Below are positions 1 to 7,572 of a DNA stretch of 34,109 nt, piece after piece. A model generated the notes under the pieces. It was not told the origin of the DNA and made no database searches. It saw nothing but the letters and a program-made list of their open reading frames with translations. This DNA is from Candidatus Aerophobus profundus SCGC AAA252-L23 (GTDB lineage: Bacteria > Aerophobota > Aerophobia > Aerophobales > Aerophobaceae): NCBI GenBank assembly GCA_000402295.1, contig AQRW01000184.1, forward strand, positions 1-34,109, given 5' to 3'. Position numbers and translations under genes: made by a program. Within the stretch, counting starts at the first letter, position 1; the number at the start of each line of letters is the position of its first letter.

Positions 1-924
1 GGCATATTTGAGGTCCCCGCCTGCTATATCGTAGTAGCTAATGTGGGCCCGGTCAAAGGAGTCCAGGGCCAGGGAGTTATACTCACCTACGTAGCTGGTG
101 CTATCTACCCTCTCTATCTGCCAGCTTGACCCATCCCAATAAGCATACTTGACGTCGTAATTCGTTCTATCGTAGTAGCTAATATGCGCCCGATCAAAGG
201 AGTCCAGAGCCAGGGAGGTACGCGAGCCTACGAGGCCGGCGCTATCTACCGTCTTTACCTGCCAGCTTGACCCACCCCAATAGGCATACTTGAGATCCAC
301 GTTCGTCCAATCGAAGTAGCTGATGTGCGGATAATCAGAGGAGTCCAGGGCCAGGGAGGTCCACTGGCCTACCAAGCCGGCGCTATCTACCGTCGTTACG
401 CTAAAACTTGCCGCTACTGTATCCCAACTGGCATACTTGAGGTCCCCGTTCATTCCATCGAAGTAGCTGATGTGCGGATAATCAGAGGAGTCCAGGGCCA
501 GGGAGGTATACCGGCCTACGAGGCCGGCGCTATCTACCGTCTTTACCTGCCAGCTTGACCCACCCCAATAGGCATACTTGAGATCCTGGTTCGCGAAATC
601 GAAGTAGCTGATGTGCGGATAATCAGAGGAGTCCAGGGCCAGTGAGGTCCACTGGCCTACCAAGCCGGCGCTATCTACCGTCTTTACCTGCCAGCTTGAC
701 CCACCCCAATAGGCATACTTGAGATCCTGGTTCGTTGAATCGTAGTAGCTGATGTGCGGATAATCAGAGGAATCCAGGGCCAGGGAGGTATACCGGCCTA
801 CGTAACCACTCTCCACGGTCTCAATCTCCCAGACAAGGGCACTGGCATGAACAGTTACTGCCAGCAGTAAAGCTAGAGCCAGTAGCCCTAACCGAATCCA
901 GGGTCCCAATTTCCAGTTCTTCAT
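1..924 (-). CDS. Secreted repeat protein with 47-residue repeats (3' end beyond window)
   Basis: The minus-strand frame is open from an ATG at 924 to the window edge, so the C-terminus is missing. A strong ribosome site (AAGGAG, near 933-940) precedes the ATG. The N-terminus starts MKNWKLGPWIRLGLL and continues with a hydrophobic stretch ending near AVTVHASA, a typical Sec signal peptide, so the product is probably exported. The rest is a chain of repeats of about 47 residues, each with the core SLALDSSDYPHISYYD followed by a variable link and DLKYAYWGGSSWQVKTVDSA. Such repeats are known from many environmental bacteria and archaea and probably form beta-rich, propeller-like blades. The function is unknown; surface binding or structure is a guess. 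The opposite strand also has open frames here, but they are shadows of the repeats. Confidence is high for the frame, low for the role. Confidence 0.85.
   Translation of the reverse strand, partial: MKNWKLGPWIRLGLLALALLLAVTVHASALVWEIETVESGYVGRYTSLALDSSDYPHISYYDSTNQDLKYAYWGGSSWQVKTVDSAGLVGQWTSLALDSSDYPHISYFDFANQDLKYAYWGGSSWQVKTVDSAGLVGRYTSLALDSSDYPHISYFDGMNGDLKYASWDTVAASFSVTTVDSAGLVGQWTSLALDSSDYPHISYFDWTNVDLKYAYWGGSSWQVKTVDSAGLVGSRTSLALDSFDRAHISYYDRTNYDVKYAYWDGSSWQIERVDSTSYVGEYNSLALDSFDRAHISYYDIAGGDLKYA
2..830. repeat. Tandem 141-bp coding repeats (47 codons)
   Basis: The landmark GCATACTT (first copy GCATATTT) recurs at 2, 143, 284, 431, 572 and 713. Five spacings are 141, 141, 147, 141 and 141 bp, so the unit is 47 codons with one 49-codon unit. 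The copies nearest the start codon are almost identical, which indicates recent duplication or gene conversion; those near the window edge are more diverged. Confidence 0.9.
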
Positions 925-1114
925 GGTTCTTTTCTCCTTATCGCCTCAAGGTAAAGACACTGTCCGAAGCAGATGTTCATTTTCTCCTCCTCATTTAGCT
1001 AATCTATTCTCCCAGCGACTCCATTATAAAGGAAAATGAGGAACTGTCAAAAACAGTCTTATTAGGAACCAAGCAATTATTCTCCCACCTCTCTTGTGAA
1101 AATAGACTGACTTC

Positions 1115-1216
1115 CTAGCTCCTGCTATTCTTTTTCTTCCAGCCCCTCACCTTCTCAATCTTCTTATCTAACCTCTTCTCTATCCTGCGAACACTAACAG
1201 TCAGCAAGATGACCAT
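1115..1216 (-). CDS. Possible small single-pass membrane protein
   Basis: Between the repeat protein and the endonuclease remnant (925-1295) the only coding-like stretch I see is this short minus-strand frame. From an ATG at 1216 it gives 33 residues, MVILLTVSVRRIEKRL and a lysine-rich tail, ending at TAG 1115-1117. The frame is open upstream to 1252 and adds a further hydrophobic run (VIPSIVLIVIV), so a longer product would need a non-ATG start. The pattern of one hydrophobic helix and a charged helix is common in small bacterial membrane proteins. It could equally be the tail of a decayed gene. The rest of 925-1114 is AT-rich and holds the upstream region of the repeat gene, with no other gene visible. 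Confidence 0.25.
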   Translation of the reverse strand: MVILLTVSVRRIEKRLDKKIEKVRGWKKKNSRS

Positions 1217-1295
1217 CACAATAACAATCAGAACAATGGAAGGAATGACAAATTACTGCGATCTTCGGTATCTACCTCACCTGAAATGTTGCTTC

Positions 1296-1961
1296 TTACT
1301 TGCCCAGAAGCCTTTTAATCTCTTTTTGAATTTCGTCTATTGCTTCCGGATTATGAATAATCTTCTTGTCTACCTTTTTCATAGAGAAAACTGTGAATAC
1401 TTTACCACCTCTTATCTTCTTCAAACTTACGATCTGTTGTGCTAAGCCATTCTTTCCATCTATACACCTCAGGAGTCTGCTCGTAAGTAATAGGTTTTAT
1501 TTGTAAACCAATGTACTTACCATTTGCTTCAATATAAAAATCCACATTATAGGGCCTGTCCCATTCATCTGGAGCAGGTTTAATAGGGATTTTTAGAATT
1601 TCTTGCAACTGTCCATAGATTGTTTTTATTTCAGTCTGATAGCCGTCAAATGTCCTTTTAATCACAAGGTTATAGACATATTGAAGACAATCCTCCTGGT
1701 CCACTTCCTCTATTTCTGCTTGAACAACCTCGGTTATCTTAGTGTATAATCTTAGTCCTAAGCCTTTGATGTATACTTGGGGGCTCAGATTAATCCCTTT
1801 TTGCTTAAGCATATCGGCCAGTTTTTTGTAATAAAAATTCTCCCAATCTTTCATAATTTTGGGCTACACTCTCTTATCCATTGCAAAACAGGGCCCACAC
1901 TATTTTTCTTGTTAAGTCCCCATCTATTAGTTGCCATATTCAATGTCCATTCTTTCGTCAT
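1296..1961 (-). pseudogene. MjaI-family type II restriction endonuclease, two frameshifts
   Basis: The gene would start at ATG 1961-1959, preceded by AAAGGAGG, and its start region abuts the stop of the methyltransferase remnant at 1963, as in a compact R-M operon. The first frame gives MTKEWTLNMATNRWGLNKKN and ends at a TGA near 1855 after CSPKL. A one-base shift continues with MKDWENFYYKKLADML, running to KPAPDEWDRPYNVDFYIE and YIGLQIKPITYEQTPE. A second shift near 1412 then restores RGGKVFTVFSMKKVDKK and the natural end RLLGK at 1296. The joined protein of about 220 residues resembles the MjaI family (CTAG-cutting enzymes), including the D...E-x-K-like stretch VDFYIE...LQIK. Two frameshifts mean it is dead unless they are assembly errors. 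Family assignment is from remembered motifs. Confidence 0.75.
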
Positions 1962-1962
1962 G

Positions 1963-2841
1963 TTATGGTCCTCCTTTCCATAATTTCATAAACTTATCTT
2001 TGAAATTATGAGTTATGGAAAAATCTGGGGAAGCCAATCCAGATTTAACTAAGTAAGCGTTGATAAAAATCCCATTTTTTAGATAGACATAAGCCATCAC
2101 TGTATTTTCACTAATAACCTTACCAGTTTGGAATCTTAAGAAAATATTCCTTCCTAATATGTAATTCTTTAAATAATGAGTTGCCTCATCCTTTCTATCT
2201 ATCGTAACCCCCAAGAATTTTACGACTAACCCTGTGGTTAACTTTATCGTGCTTTCATTTATGATCCCACCTACTTTATAAAATCTATCACCCTTAAAAT
2301 TAAACTTTTTAGGATCTATTCGTGGGGCTGCATCTTAAATTCTTGGAGTATAATCAATTGAGGGTAATTTCATAACTTCTTTGCCTCTTTTTATTACTTG
2401 CACATTGGGACACCTAAACAAATCATTATCTTGTATTCCCAATTTTTGTTTTATCACCTGGAGAAACTTTTCATTTATTTGGTAACCAATAGTATTGCTT
2501 TGTAATTCTAAGGCTACTTTGGCGGTAGTTCCACTGCCGAGGAATGGATCGAATACTGTATCCCCAACATATGTAAACATCCTTGTTAATCTCTCCGGTA
2601 ATTTTTCGGGAAACATTGCCTCATGTTCTATTTGCTTAGCCCCACCAAAATACCAATGTCCAGAAAAATATTCTTTCCATTCCTCTTTTGACAACTTAGA
2701 TAAGTCTTTGATATCCTTTGAGACTGGCCTTGCTTTACCTGGTTTCTTGAAAATATGAATGAATTCATAATCAATCTCTACAATTCCGTTTGGAGGGTAA
2801 GGATAGGAACCCATAACGTTTGCACCACCAGTTGTGTTCAT
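1963..2841 (-). pseudogene. N-terminally truncated DNA methyltransferase with SNase-like C-terminal domain, internal stop
   Basis: The frame holds the C-terminal half of a beta-type amino-methyltransferase. GGANVMGSYPYPPNG comes first, then HWYFGGAKQIEHEAMFPEKL and the SAM-binding motif VFDPFLGSGTTAK. The catalytic SPPY/DPPY motif, which lies N-terminal in this class, is gone: the frame runs upstream into recombinase sequence. TAA at 2335-2337 follows DYTPRI, but the same frame continues as DAAPRIDPKKFNFKGDRFYK and ends at 1963 with an OB-fold-like domain (LVVKFLGVTIDRKDEA, VYLKNGIFINAYLVKSGLA). That pattern resembles staphylococcal nuclease, without its classical arginine/glutamate active-site set. 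I infer one ancestral methyltransferase-SNase-like protein cut by a nonsense mutation (CAA to TAA would explain it). It partners the MjaI-like endonuclease just downstream, so the ancestral target was probably CTAG. Confidence 0.75.
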
Positions 2842-2849
2842 TGTAGTCT

Positions 2850-3754
2850 TTTTCTGCTGCCATAACGAGATGCGAGCAGAAGGTGTGGCGGAAGGTGTGA
2901 AGGTTGACATCCCTGATTCCCAGCTTCTTACATACCTTTTGTAGCTTTTCTCGTAAATGGTCCCGATGAAGCATGTTGTCTTTTTGAGTTCTAAAAACAT
3001 ATCCACTACTTTGTTTTCTACTGACCAGAATATCATAGACGACATCATTCATCGGAATTCGCCTCTCTACCCCACCCTTCGGCGACCAATCACTTTTTGG
3101 GGATATTCTGATTAATCTGTTCTCCAAATCAATATCCTGCTATTCTAAGTGTCCCACCTCGCCCCACCTCATCCCCGTGTTAGCCAGGATTCTCAGAATA
3201 TCGGCATCCTCAGCAGCCATATCTTCATAGATCTGCTCCAAGTCACCCTTCGTTAAAAGACGAGGCAGTTTCCGGTCAGACAGGCGCAAGAACTCTACCT
3301 TGTTCATAGGATTGTCAGAAAGATGACCCCTGGCGATGGCGAGGTCGAGGAAACGCCGGATAGTAGACAGATCATTGTTGACCGTCTTGCGCTTAACTTT
3401 CTTTAGCCTTTCGATCTTGAAGTCCTCCATCATCCGGGAAGTGATATCAGAGAGATAAAAGGGAGGATTAGGCAGGGCAGCCAAGAATTGAGAGAACCAA
3501 GTCATGGCTTCCTTATACCTGAGAACGGTGCTTGGCCTCAGATGAGTCTCAATGTACCGGAAGAACTCATTTTGCCAGTCGGAGAGTTTGTATTCGATGG
3601 GAAAGCCGGCTCTCCTCTTGGCTATGCGGACCTCTATGTCCTTCTTGGCGAGTTCACCTATCTGCTTGGACGGGCCAATTGATTTTTGAATGCGTTTACC
3701 AGCAAAAGTATGGGCCAGGCACCACATTCTACCTCGTTTATAGATAACCGCCAT
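2850..3754 (-). pseudogene. Tyrosine recombinase, amber stop and truncated C-terminus
   Basis: Starts at ATG 3754 (MAVIYKRGRMW), with an N-terminal SAM-like core-binding domain and then the catalytic domain. The first catalytic arginine is in ANTGMRWGEVGHLE. A TAG at 3140-3142 follows; the same frame then resumes as QDIDLENRLIRISPKSDW, where a tryptophan is expected, so TGG to TAG is the simplest change. The HxxR box is present (HTFRHTFCSHLVMA), but directly after it the sequence turns into methyltransferase sequence. The GH/W box and the nucleophilic tyrosine are therefore missing and the enzyme is inactive. It starts 70 bp beyond the 3' end of the tRNA-Phe gene and reads away from it, the usual layout for an element integrated at a tRNA 3' end. 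Confidence 0.8.
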
Positions 3755-3823
3755 TGCTGCTCTATCACTACAGTTAAAGCAACTGGCTCACCCGACCCTG
3801 ATTAGATAAGCAATAGTCAGTTT

Positions 3824-3899
3824 TGGTGCCGGGGCACGGAATCGAACCGTGGACACCGGGATTTTCAGTCCCGTGCTCTACCGACTGAGCTACCCCGGC
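3824..3899 (-). tRNA. tRNA-Phe (anticodon GAA), CCA encoded
   Basis: The reverse complement folds as a complete cloverleaf of 76 nt. The acceptor pairs GCCGGGG with CCCCGGC, the D arm reads GCTCAGTCGGTAGAGC, the anticodon loop is CTGAAAA with anticodon GAA, and the T arm is CACGG-TTCGATT-CCGTG. Discriminator A and a templated CCA end the gene at 3824. It serves as an integration target: one recombinase gene overlaps its 5' half and a second, broken one begins 70 bp past its 3' end. Confidence 0.95.
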
Positions 3900-4992
3900 A
3901 CCTACTATGAAACTCTTTATTCATCACTCTTTTCAAGGATGGCGTTTCTTGCTGATTTACTGCTGGAGACTCTTGTGACCATATTGTGACCATATTTTCC
4001 ATCTGAGTGGCCAGCTTGTCTACGGCATTCCTTTTGTGATCCGAGGAAAGATGAGCATAACGTAAAGTCATTTTGAAGGTCTTGTGTCCCAAAAGCTCTT
4101 GCACTGTCTTCAAATCAGTTCCGTTCATCACCAAATGCGAGGCAAAGGTGTGCCTTAAATCATGAAAAGTAAAATTGCTAATTTCTGCTCTTCTCAAAGC
4201 CGCCTTGAATCCTTTATATACCTTCCTGAACGGTTCACCCTCTTTATTAGAAAAAACGTAGGAACTTCCCCTACCCTTTTTCCTTTGCCCTAAGGCAGCC
4301 AAAGTAATGCTGTTCATGGGAATCTTTCTTGGTTCCCCACTTTTGCTGTCATTAATATATATAAGTTCCTGATGAAAGTCAATATCCGGCCACTCGAGAT
4401 TGAGTATCTCCCCTTGCCTCATTCCGGTATTCAGAGCCACCAGGACAATGGGTTTCAGGTAATCAGGGCAGTTTTCCAACAATCTCTTTATTTCCTCTTT
4501 CTCCAAATACCTCACCCTTTGATTATTCTCTTTCCATAGTTTTACCTTTTTCATCGGGTTAAGCTCAAGTTTCTCCCATTCAATGGCCTTATTGAATAAA
4601 GTTTTTAGACAGGACAGTTCTCGATTAATGGTCGCCGGTTTTACCAGGTGGATTCTTTTTTCCTTGTATTTCTCTATCTCCAAGGGTGTGATGGCATACA
4701 AATACTTCCCGGTGAACACAGCCCTGAGATGTCTTATACTTTGAGCATCCCTTTCCCACGATTTCTTGTTCAATTTACAGTAATACTCAATAAACTCCTG
4801 GGCAAAATCTTCGAACTTCAGTTTCTCTTCTTTCTTCTTGTCCAGGAATTTATTCTCAGCCACTTCCGTTTTTCTTTTGGCCAGGGCTTGCTCTGCGGCT
4901 CTCTTATTAGGACCTACCACCTCTCGGTGTCTTCGGTTAAATTGATCGTAGTAATCAATGTACCAGATCCGGTCTCTCTTATAGATGCCCAT
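3865..4992 (-). CDS. Tyrosine site-specific recombinase (integrase)
   Basis: A complete 375-residue integrase of the phage/ICE type. An Arm-binding-like N-terminus (MGIYKRDRIWYIDYYD) is followed by a core-binding domain (about 60-150) and the catalytic domain (about 165-330). All catalytic positions are visible: R in NTGMRQGE, K in SKSGEPRK, HDLRH, H in LLGHK and the nucleophile in LRYAHLS. The start is ATG 4992 with GGTGGAG eight bases upstream. The last dozen codons (CRGSSVGRARD, stop TGA 3865-3867) are encoded by the 5' half of tRNA-Phe, so gene and tRNA overlap by 35 bp. This is what remains when an element carries part of its tRNA attachment site inside int. It follows an excisionase-like gene and an XRE regulator on the same strand, a typical integration module. 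About 45 residues after the tyrosine look non-conserved. Confidence 0.93.
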   Translation of the reverse strand: MGIYKRDRIWYIDYYDQFNRRHREVVGPNKRAAEQALAKRKTEVAENKFLDKKKEEKLKFEDFAQEFIEYYCKLNKKSWERDAQSIRHLRAVFTGKYLYAITPLEIEKYKEKRIHLVKPATINRELSCLKTLFNKAIEWEKLELNPMKKVKLWKENNQRVRYLEKEEIKRLLENCPDYLKPIVLVALNTGMRQGEILNLEWPDIDFHQELIYINDSKSGEPRKIPMNSITLAALGQRKKGRGSSYVFSNKEGEPFRKVYKGFKAALRRAEISNFTFHDLRHTFASHLVMNGTDLKTVQELLGHKTFKMTLRYAHLSSDHKRNAVDKLATQMENMVTIWSQESPAVNQQETPSLKRVMNKEFHSRCRGSSVGRARD

Positions 4993-5022
4993 TAATTACT
5001 CCACCGCTTTATTTAACCTTGG

Positions 5023-5208
5023 TTATAGTTTTACCACTTGTCTCTTGTTATCCAGCACCCAACTCTCGATGTCTTTCTGATCAAAGAGTACCTTGGCTCC
5101 CAGCTTGACGTGGGGGATTCTCCTCTGGTTCACCCAGAGATACAGAGTACTCTTCTTTACCTTAATCAGATGGGCTAACTCTTTCACACTTAGTAATTCA
5201 GCAACCAT
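5023..5208 (-). CDS. Excisionase-like MerR/AlpA-type DNA-binding protein
   Basis: A 61-residue winged-helix protein. The helix-turn-helix region reads LLSVKELAHLIKVKKSTLYL and the wing RIPHVKLGAKVLFDQKDIES, the pattern of the HTH_17/excisionase family that directs recombination of integrated elements or activates int. It overlaps the 3' end of the upstream XRE regulator by 11 bp and lies 30 bp before the integrase, so all three probably share a transcript. Its likely role is to bend DNA at the attachment site or to regulate int. Membership in the family is clear; the exact role is inferred from position. Confidence 0.85.
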   Translation of the reverse strand: MVAELLSVKELAHLIKVKKSTLYLWVNQRRIPHVKLGAKVLFDQKDIESWVLDNKRQVVKL

Positions 5209-5506
5209 TGGATAAACCCTCCTTTTTTCTTCCTAACCTTGATATGTCTTGACCTACCCCTAACATTTTCCTCAGTTCATTCCCTCTGGCCTCATAAAAC
5301 TCATCCAGTTCTTCTTTCAGGGTTTTTGGGGTAATTCCAAATATCTCTGCTAACTGTATTATTCGCTTCTCACAGGGAAGGGCATGACCCTTCTCCCAGC
5401 GGTGAATATAGAACGGGCTGATGCTAATCAACAAAGCCACATCTCCCTGAGATAAGCCTTTTGCTTTTCTCTGGGCCTTTATGGGACTCTCTACCATCGC
5501 TCTCAC
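5198..5506 (-). CDS. XRE-family helix-turn-helix regulator
   Basis: A 102-residue protein with an N-terminal lambda-repressor-like domain: IKAQRKAKGLSQGDVALLIS (helices 1-2), then SPFYIHRWEKGHALPCEKRI and QLAEIFGITPKTLKEEL. The C-terminal 35 residues are charged and not recognisable. It heads the xre-xis-int module. A near-consensus minus-strand sigma70 promoter lies about 240 bp upstream, leaving a long leader that an apparent plus-strand small RNA would cover. It is likely the element's repressor; autoregulation is a guess. Confidence 0.88.
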   Translation of the reverse strand: MRAMVESPIKAQRKAKGLSQGDVALLISISPFYIHRWEKGHALPCEKRIIQLAEIFGITPKTLKEELDEFYEARGNELRKMLGVGQDISRLGRKKEGLSNGC

Positions 5507-5528
5507 CTCCCTTTTCTTTTCGTCCTGG

Positions 5529-5556
5529 TTGACTTAATCTTCTCTTATGCTTTAAT
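5529..5556 (+). promoter_or_regulatory. Predicted sigma70 promoter for the antisense small RNA
   Basis: TTGACT at 5529-5534 and TTTAAT at 5551-5556, separated by 16 bp; five of six bases match consensus in each box. It points into the hairpin/terminator segment 5568-5665 and away from any plus-strand protein gene. Confidence 0.45.
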
Positions 5557-5561
5557 AGAAA

Positions 5562-5665
5562 TGGCGCAACACCAAAAGAGAGGTAGTTCGCTGGCTGCGT
5601 TCTGCTGTTTCTTTCTGGTGTTTTTAGCCGCCACGATGGGGGAGTGTCTGCTCCCCCATTTTTTT
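5562..5665 (+). ncRNA. Candidate ~100-nt small RNA, antisense to the XRE regulator leader
   Basis: The predicted plus-strand promoter would start transcription near 5562. The RNA would contain a long hairpin closed by AACACCA (5568-5574) with TGGTGTT (5616-5622) and end in a strong intrinsic terminator (5636-5665). No start codon with a useful frame lies inside. The opposite strand is the untranslated leader of the XRE gene, so the RNA would be fully complementary to that leader, as in phage-type immunity antisense RNAs. Expression is not shown; the call rests on promoter, fold and terminator. Confidence 0.4.
5636..5665 (+). terminator. Intrinsic terminator
   Basis: A perfect nine-base stem, ATGGGGGAG (5636-5644) with CTCCCCCAT (5651-5659), a six-base loop and a run of six T (5660-5665). 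The T tract is on the plus strand only, so it ends plus-strand transcription. Confidence 0.8.
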
Positions 5666-5752
5666 ATGACCGCTCGCCTGTCTTATCGGCTAATATGAAC
5701 TCTCCATAATTCTTCTCAAGACATCTGCTTTCTAATTATTATATCACTATAC

Positions 5753-5780
5753 ATTATACTATATTTTAGAACGTTGTCAA
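5753..5780 (-). promoter_or_regulatory. Consensus sigma70 promoter for the xre-xis-int module
   Basis: On the minus strand TTGACA (5780-5775) and TATAAT (5758-5753) are both perfect, with a 16-bp spacer. Transcription would start near 5746 and run 240 nt before the XRE start codon. A 7-bp inverted repeat, TTAGAAC at 5766-5772 and GTTCTAA at 5789-5795, brackets the -35 box and is a plausible operator. A second TATAAT occurs at 5745-5740 on the same strand. Confidence 0.65.
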
Positions 5781-5791
5781 GTGTTATAGTT

Positions 5792-6481
5792 CTAATGCAT
5801 ACGACCCTGTGCCCATACTCTTTTGGCACACCGCTTAGAGCAGTATTGCTGATCCGACCTCACCGGAACGAAGATCTTATTACAGTCTCCCGCCTTGCAG
5901 CGTCTTACTTCGATTTGCCCCGTCCAAACCCCGAAAATCCACCACCAGGCAAGATCAAACTCCAGACTTTCACTGCTGGAAACTACTGGATAGAAACGAC
6001 CGGTTTCTTCACTTTTGGTAGGTACAAGAGAATACTTCTTCAAGAGAGCATTCTCCAAAGCTCTGAGGTCTTCCTTCGTAGGCTTTTGTCCAGCGATAGC
6101 TCGGTCCGTCATTTCTCGAAAGGTGCGGATGTAGTCCACAAATAGGGCCGATGCGAGAAGCTTTGTTCCAGGTGCATCTTTGTCAAAACTAACTTTCTCC
6201 TGTTCCCCGGAAGATACAGCCTTCTCAAACTCGTGGACCAGTTTTTGCCTATCTTCATTGTAAAGCCTCAGTCCAACCTGCCTGGGAAAACCCGCAGGTA
6301 TCTTGAACCAATCTGTGATTTGGGTAATCGATTTATTGTCTACTCGCAACATTTTGGCCAGGCCAAACATTAAGGTATGATTGATGTGTTCCTTCATTTG
6401 GTCGTCATCTCTGTGCACTTTCCCTTCAGATGATCTTGCCCCACTGGCACTAAAGCTGTTTTTTTGTTTCATAGGTTTCAC
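5792..6481 (-). CDS. CGNR zinc-finger domain protein
   Basis: About 229 residues from a GTG at 6481, which has AAGGA ten bases upstream; ATG 6472 is an alternative, and the frame is open to 6499. The C-terminal region EVRRCKAGDCNKIFVPVR and QQYCSKRCAKRVWAQGR is a Cys-x4-Cys-x13-Cys-x3-Cys knuckle, matching the CGNR zinc-finger family of putative stress-linked transcription regulators. The N-terminal two thirds are helical and charged, without a motif I recognise. The gene overlaps the operator-like repeat at its 3' end and stands alone between the integration module and REP-like repeats. It may be cargo of the element. Family is reasonably sure; function is not. Confidence 0.75.
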   Translation of the reverse strand: MKPMKQKNSFSASGARSSEGKVHRDDDQMKEHINHTLMFGLAKMLRVDNKSITQITDWFKIPAGFPRQVGLRLYNEDRQKLVHEFEKAVSSGEQEKVSFDKDAPGTKLLASALFVDYIRTFREMTDRAIAGQKPTKEDLRALENALLKKYSLVPTKSEETGRFYPVVSSSESLEFDLAWWWIFGVWTGQIEVRRCKAGDCNKIFVPVRSDQQYCSKRCAKRVWAQGRMH

Positions 6482-6537
6482 TTGTTTTCGTTCCTTCAAG
6501 AAAATACGAGATCAAAACCTCCCGTACCCATTTTCCT

Positions 6538-6663
6538 CATTGCCAGTCTGCCAAGGGTAGGCGTGGCAACCTCACCCTCTCTGTCATTGCGAGGAGTACG
6601 GCGACGTGGCAATCCCACTTCCTCTGTCATTGCGAGTCTGCCTGCGGCAGGCGTGGCAATCTC
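6538..6663. repeat. Three copies of a REP-like CATTGCGAG...GTGGCAAT repeat
   Basis: Copies at about 6538-6573, 6585-6616 and 6628-6663 share CATTGC(GAG), an internal segment and the near-inverted GTGGCAAYCTC. Such elements, widespread in environmental bacterial genomes, form small imperfect hairpins (CATTGC pairing with GGCAAT) and spread with REP-associated transposases. The first two copies carry different middles, so they were probably inserted rather than duplicated in place. Confidence 0.7.
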
Positions 6664-7572
6664 ATAAGATAGAATACAAAACAAGAACCTTCTCCCTGGG
6701 TAGAGGTAATCCGGGTATCTGCATAGGGGTAGACCTACATATCTGTCCTCTGGAATAATTCATAAATTCCTCGGTCCAGCAAGTCTCAAGTGCCAAGTCA
6801 TTTGTATACCCTACCACAGTTACATTCTATCTTTTCCAGTCTAACTGTAAAGTTCTGGATGTCCTGACCTTAAAGTGCATGGAAGATTAATTGAAGTCGA
6901 AGACTGAACTACTACGCTCTTAACCCCGAAACAATGGTCTCGGTAACTTGCTTTTGTGTTGCACTTCTCCCCTACAAGATTGTCTTATACACACTGGCTT
7001 TCGATGACTAAGATCCAGGCCGACGGTAGAAGCAGGCTTTGTGGTCCGTGCCCCCAGTGAGTCTCCATCTGAGTCCACCTAATCCGCCCTGGAAATTGAT
7101 CTATACCTGCAAATAGAAGAATGCACTCGGTTTCTCGGTGTGACTCAAGACACAATAATAAATTGAGAGCTGAGGAACGTCAAGCCGGGCCGGAGGAACT
7201 TGGAAAAGCTGGGAAGATTCTTCAAAGAATAAATTGACAAGTCGTCCTAACAATTATACAATTCGGTTGTTGAAACACCGAGTAAGAAATCAACGGGTTA
7301 AGAGCACCGTAGGACAGATTGAGAAAGGACTAAGATTACTCAAGGTCGAATTGCGGACTCCTAAACCACTTTCCGCAAATGACGAAGAAACCTCTTAAAG
7401 GCCTTCCACCAGAGTACTCCAGACCCTATACACCTCACGATAGACTGACAACTACCGAGATTCGCCATAATCTATCGATAGGGGAGGCCATCAGGAAATT
7501 TCTAAATAGGTGCTAGGTTCATGTATGATTCTTGCTGGCAACACGTCAATTTACGGATTAAGAAAGGCACAA
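6664..7572. other. Gene-poor decayed stretch
   Basis: No intact gene. 6664-7097 shows no coding or structural signal I can support. Three plus-strand fragments follow: an HTH remnant at 7098-7232; a coding-like open frame at about 7234-7398 (ends VELRTPKPLSANDEETS), which I do not recognise; and a short frame ending near 7514 with TTEIRHNLSIGEAIRKFLNR. They look like debris of genes lost before the defence genes on the right were gained. Confidence 0.5.
7098..7232 (+). pseudogene. Small helix-turn-helix protein, nonsense mutation
   Basis: The frame reads LYLQIEECTRFLGVTQDTII, then TGA at 7164-7166, then ELRNVKPGRRNLEKLGRFFK and TAA at 7230-7232. The stop sits where a tryptophan is conserved in the widespread small HTH family (pattern TI-NWE), so TGG to TGA is likely. 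These proteins often accompany mobile-element genes. No good start codon is visible. Confidence 0.5.

Noticed and set aside
325..558. Plus-strand open frame within the repeat region
   Set aside because: It lies opposite the strongly supported repeat protein and repeats only because the minus-strand gene does.
3140..3142. In-frame TAG read as pyrrolysine or recoding
   Set aside because: It replaces a conserved tryptophan and the gene is truncated anyway; no recoding signal is visible.
3488..3747. Two plus-strand frames opposite the broken recombinase
   Set aside because: No start signals or conserved motifs; antisense shadows of the recombinase.
5562..5665. Retron msr/msd or riboswitch
   Set aside because: No reverse transcriptase nearby and no recognisable ligand-binding fold; an antisense RNA fits better.
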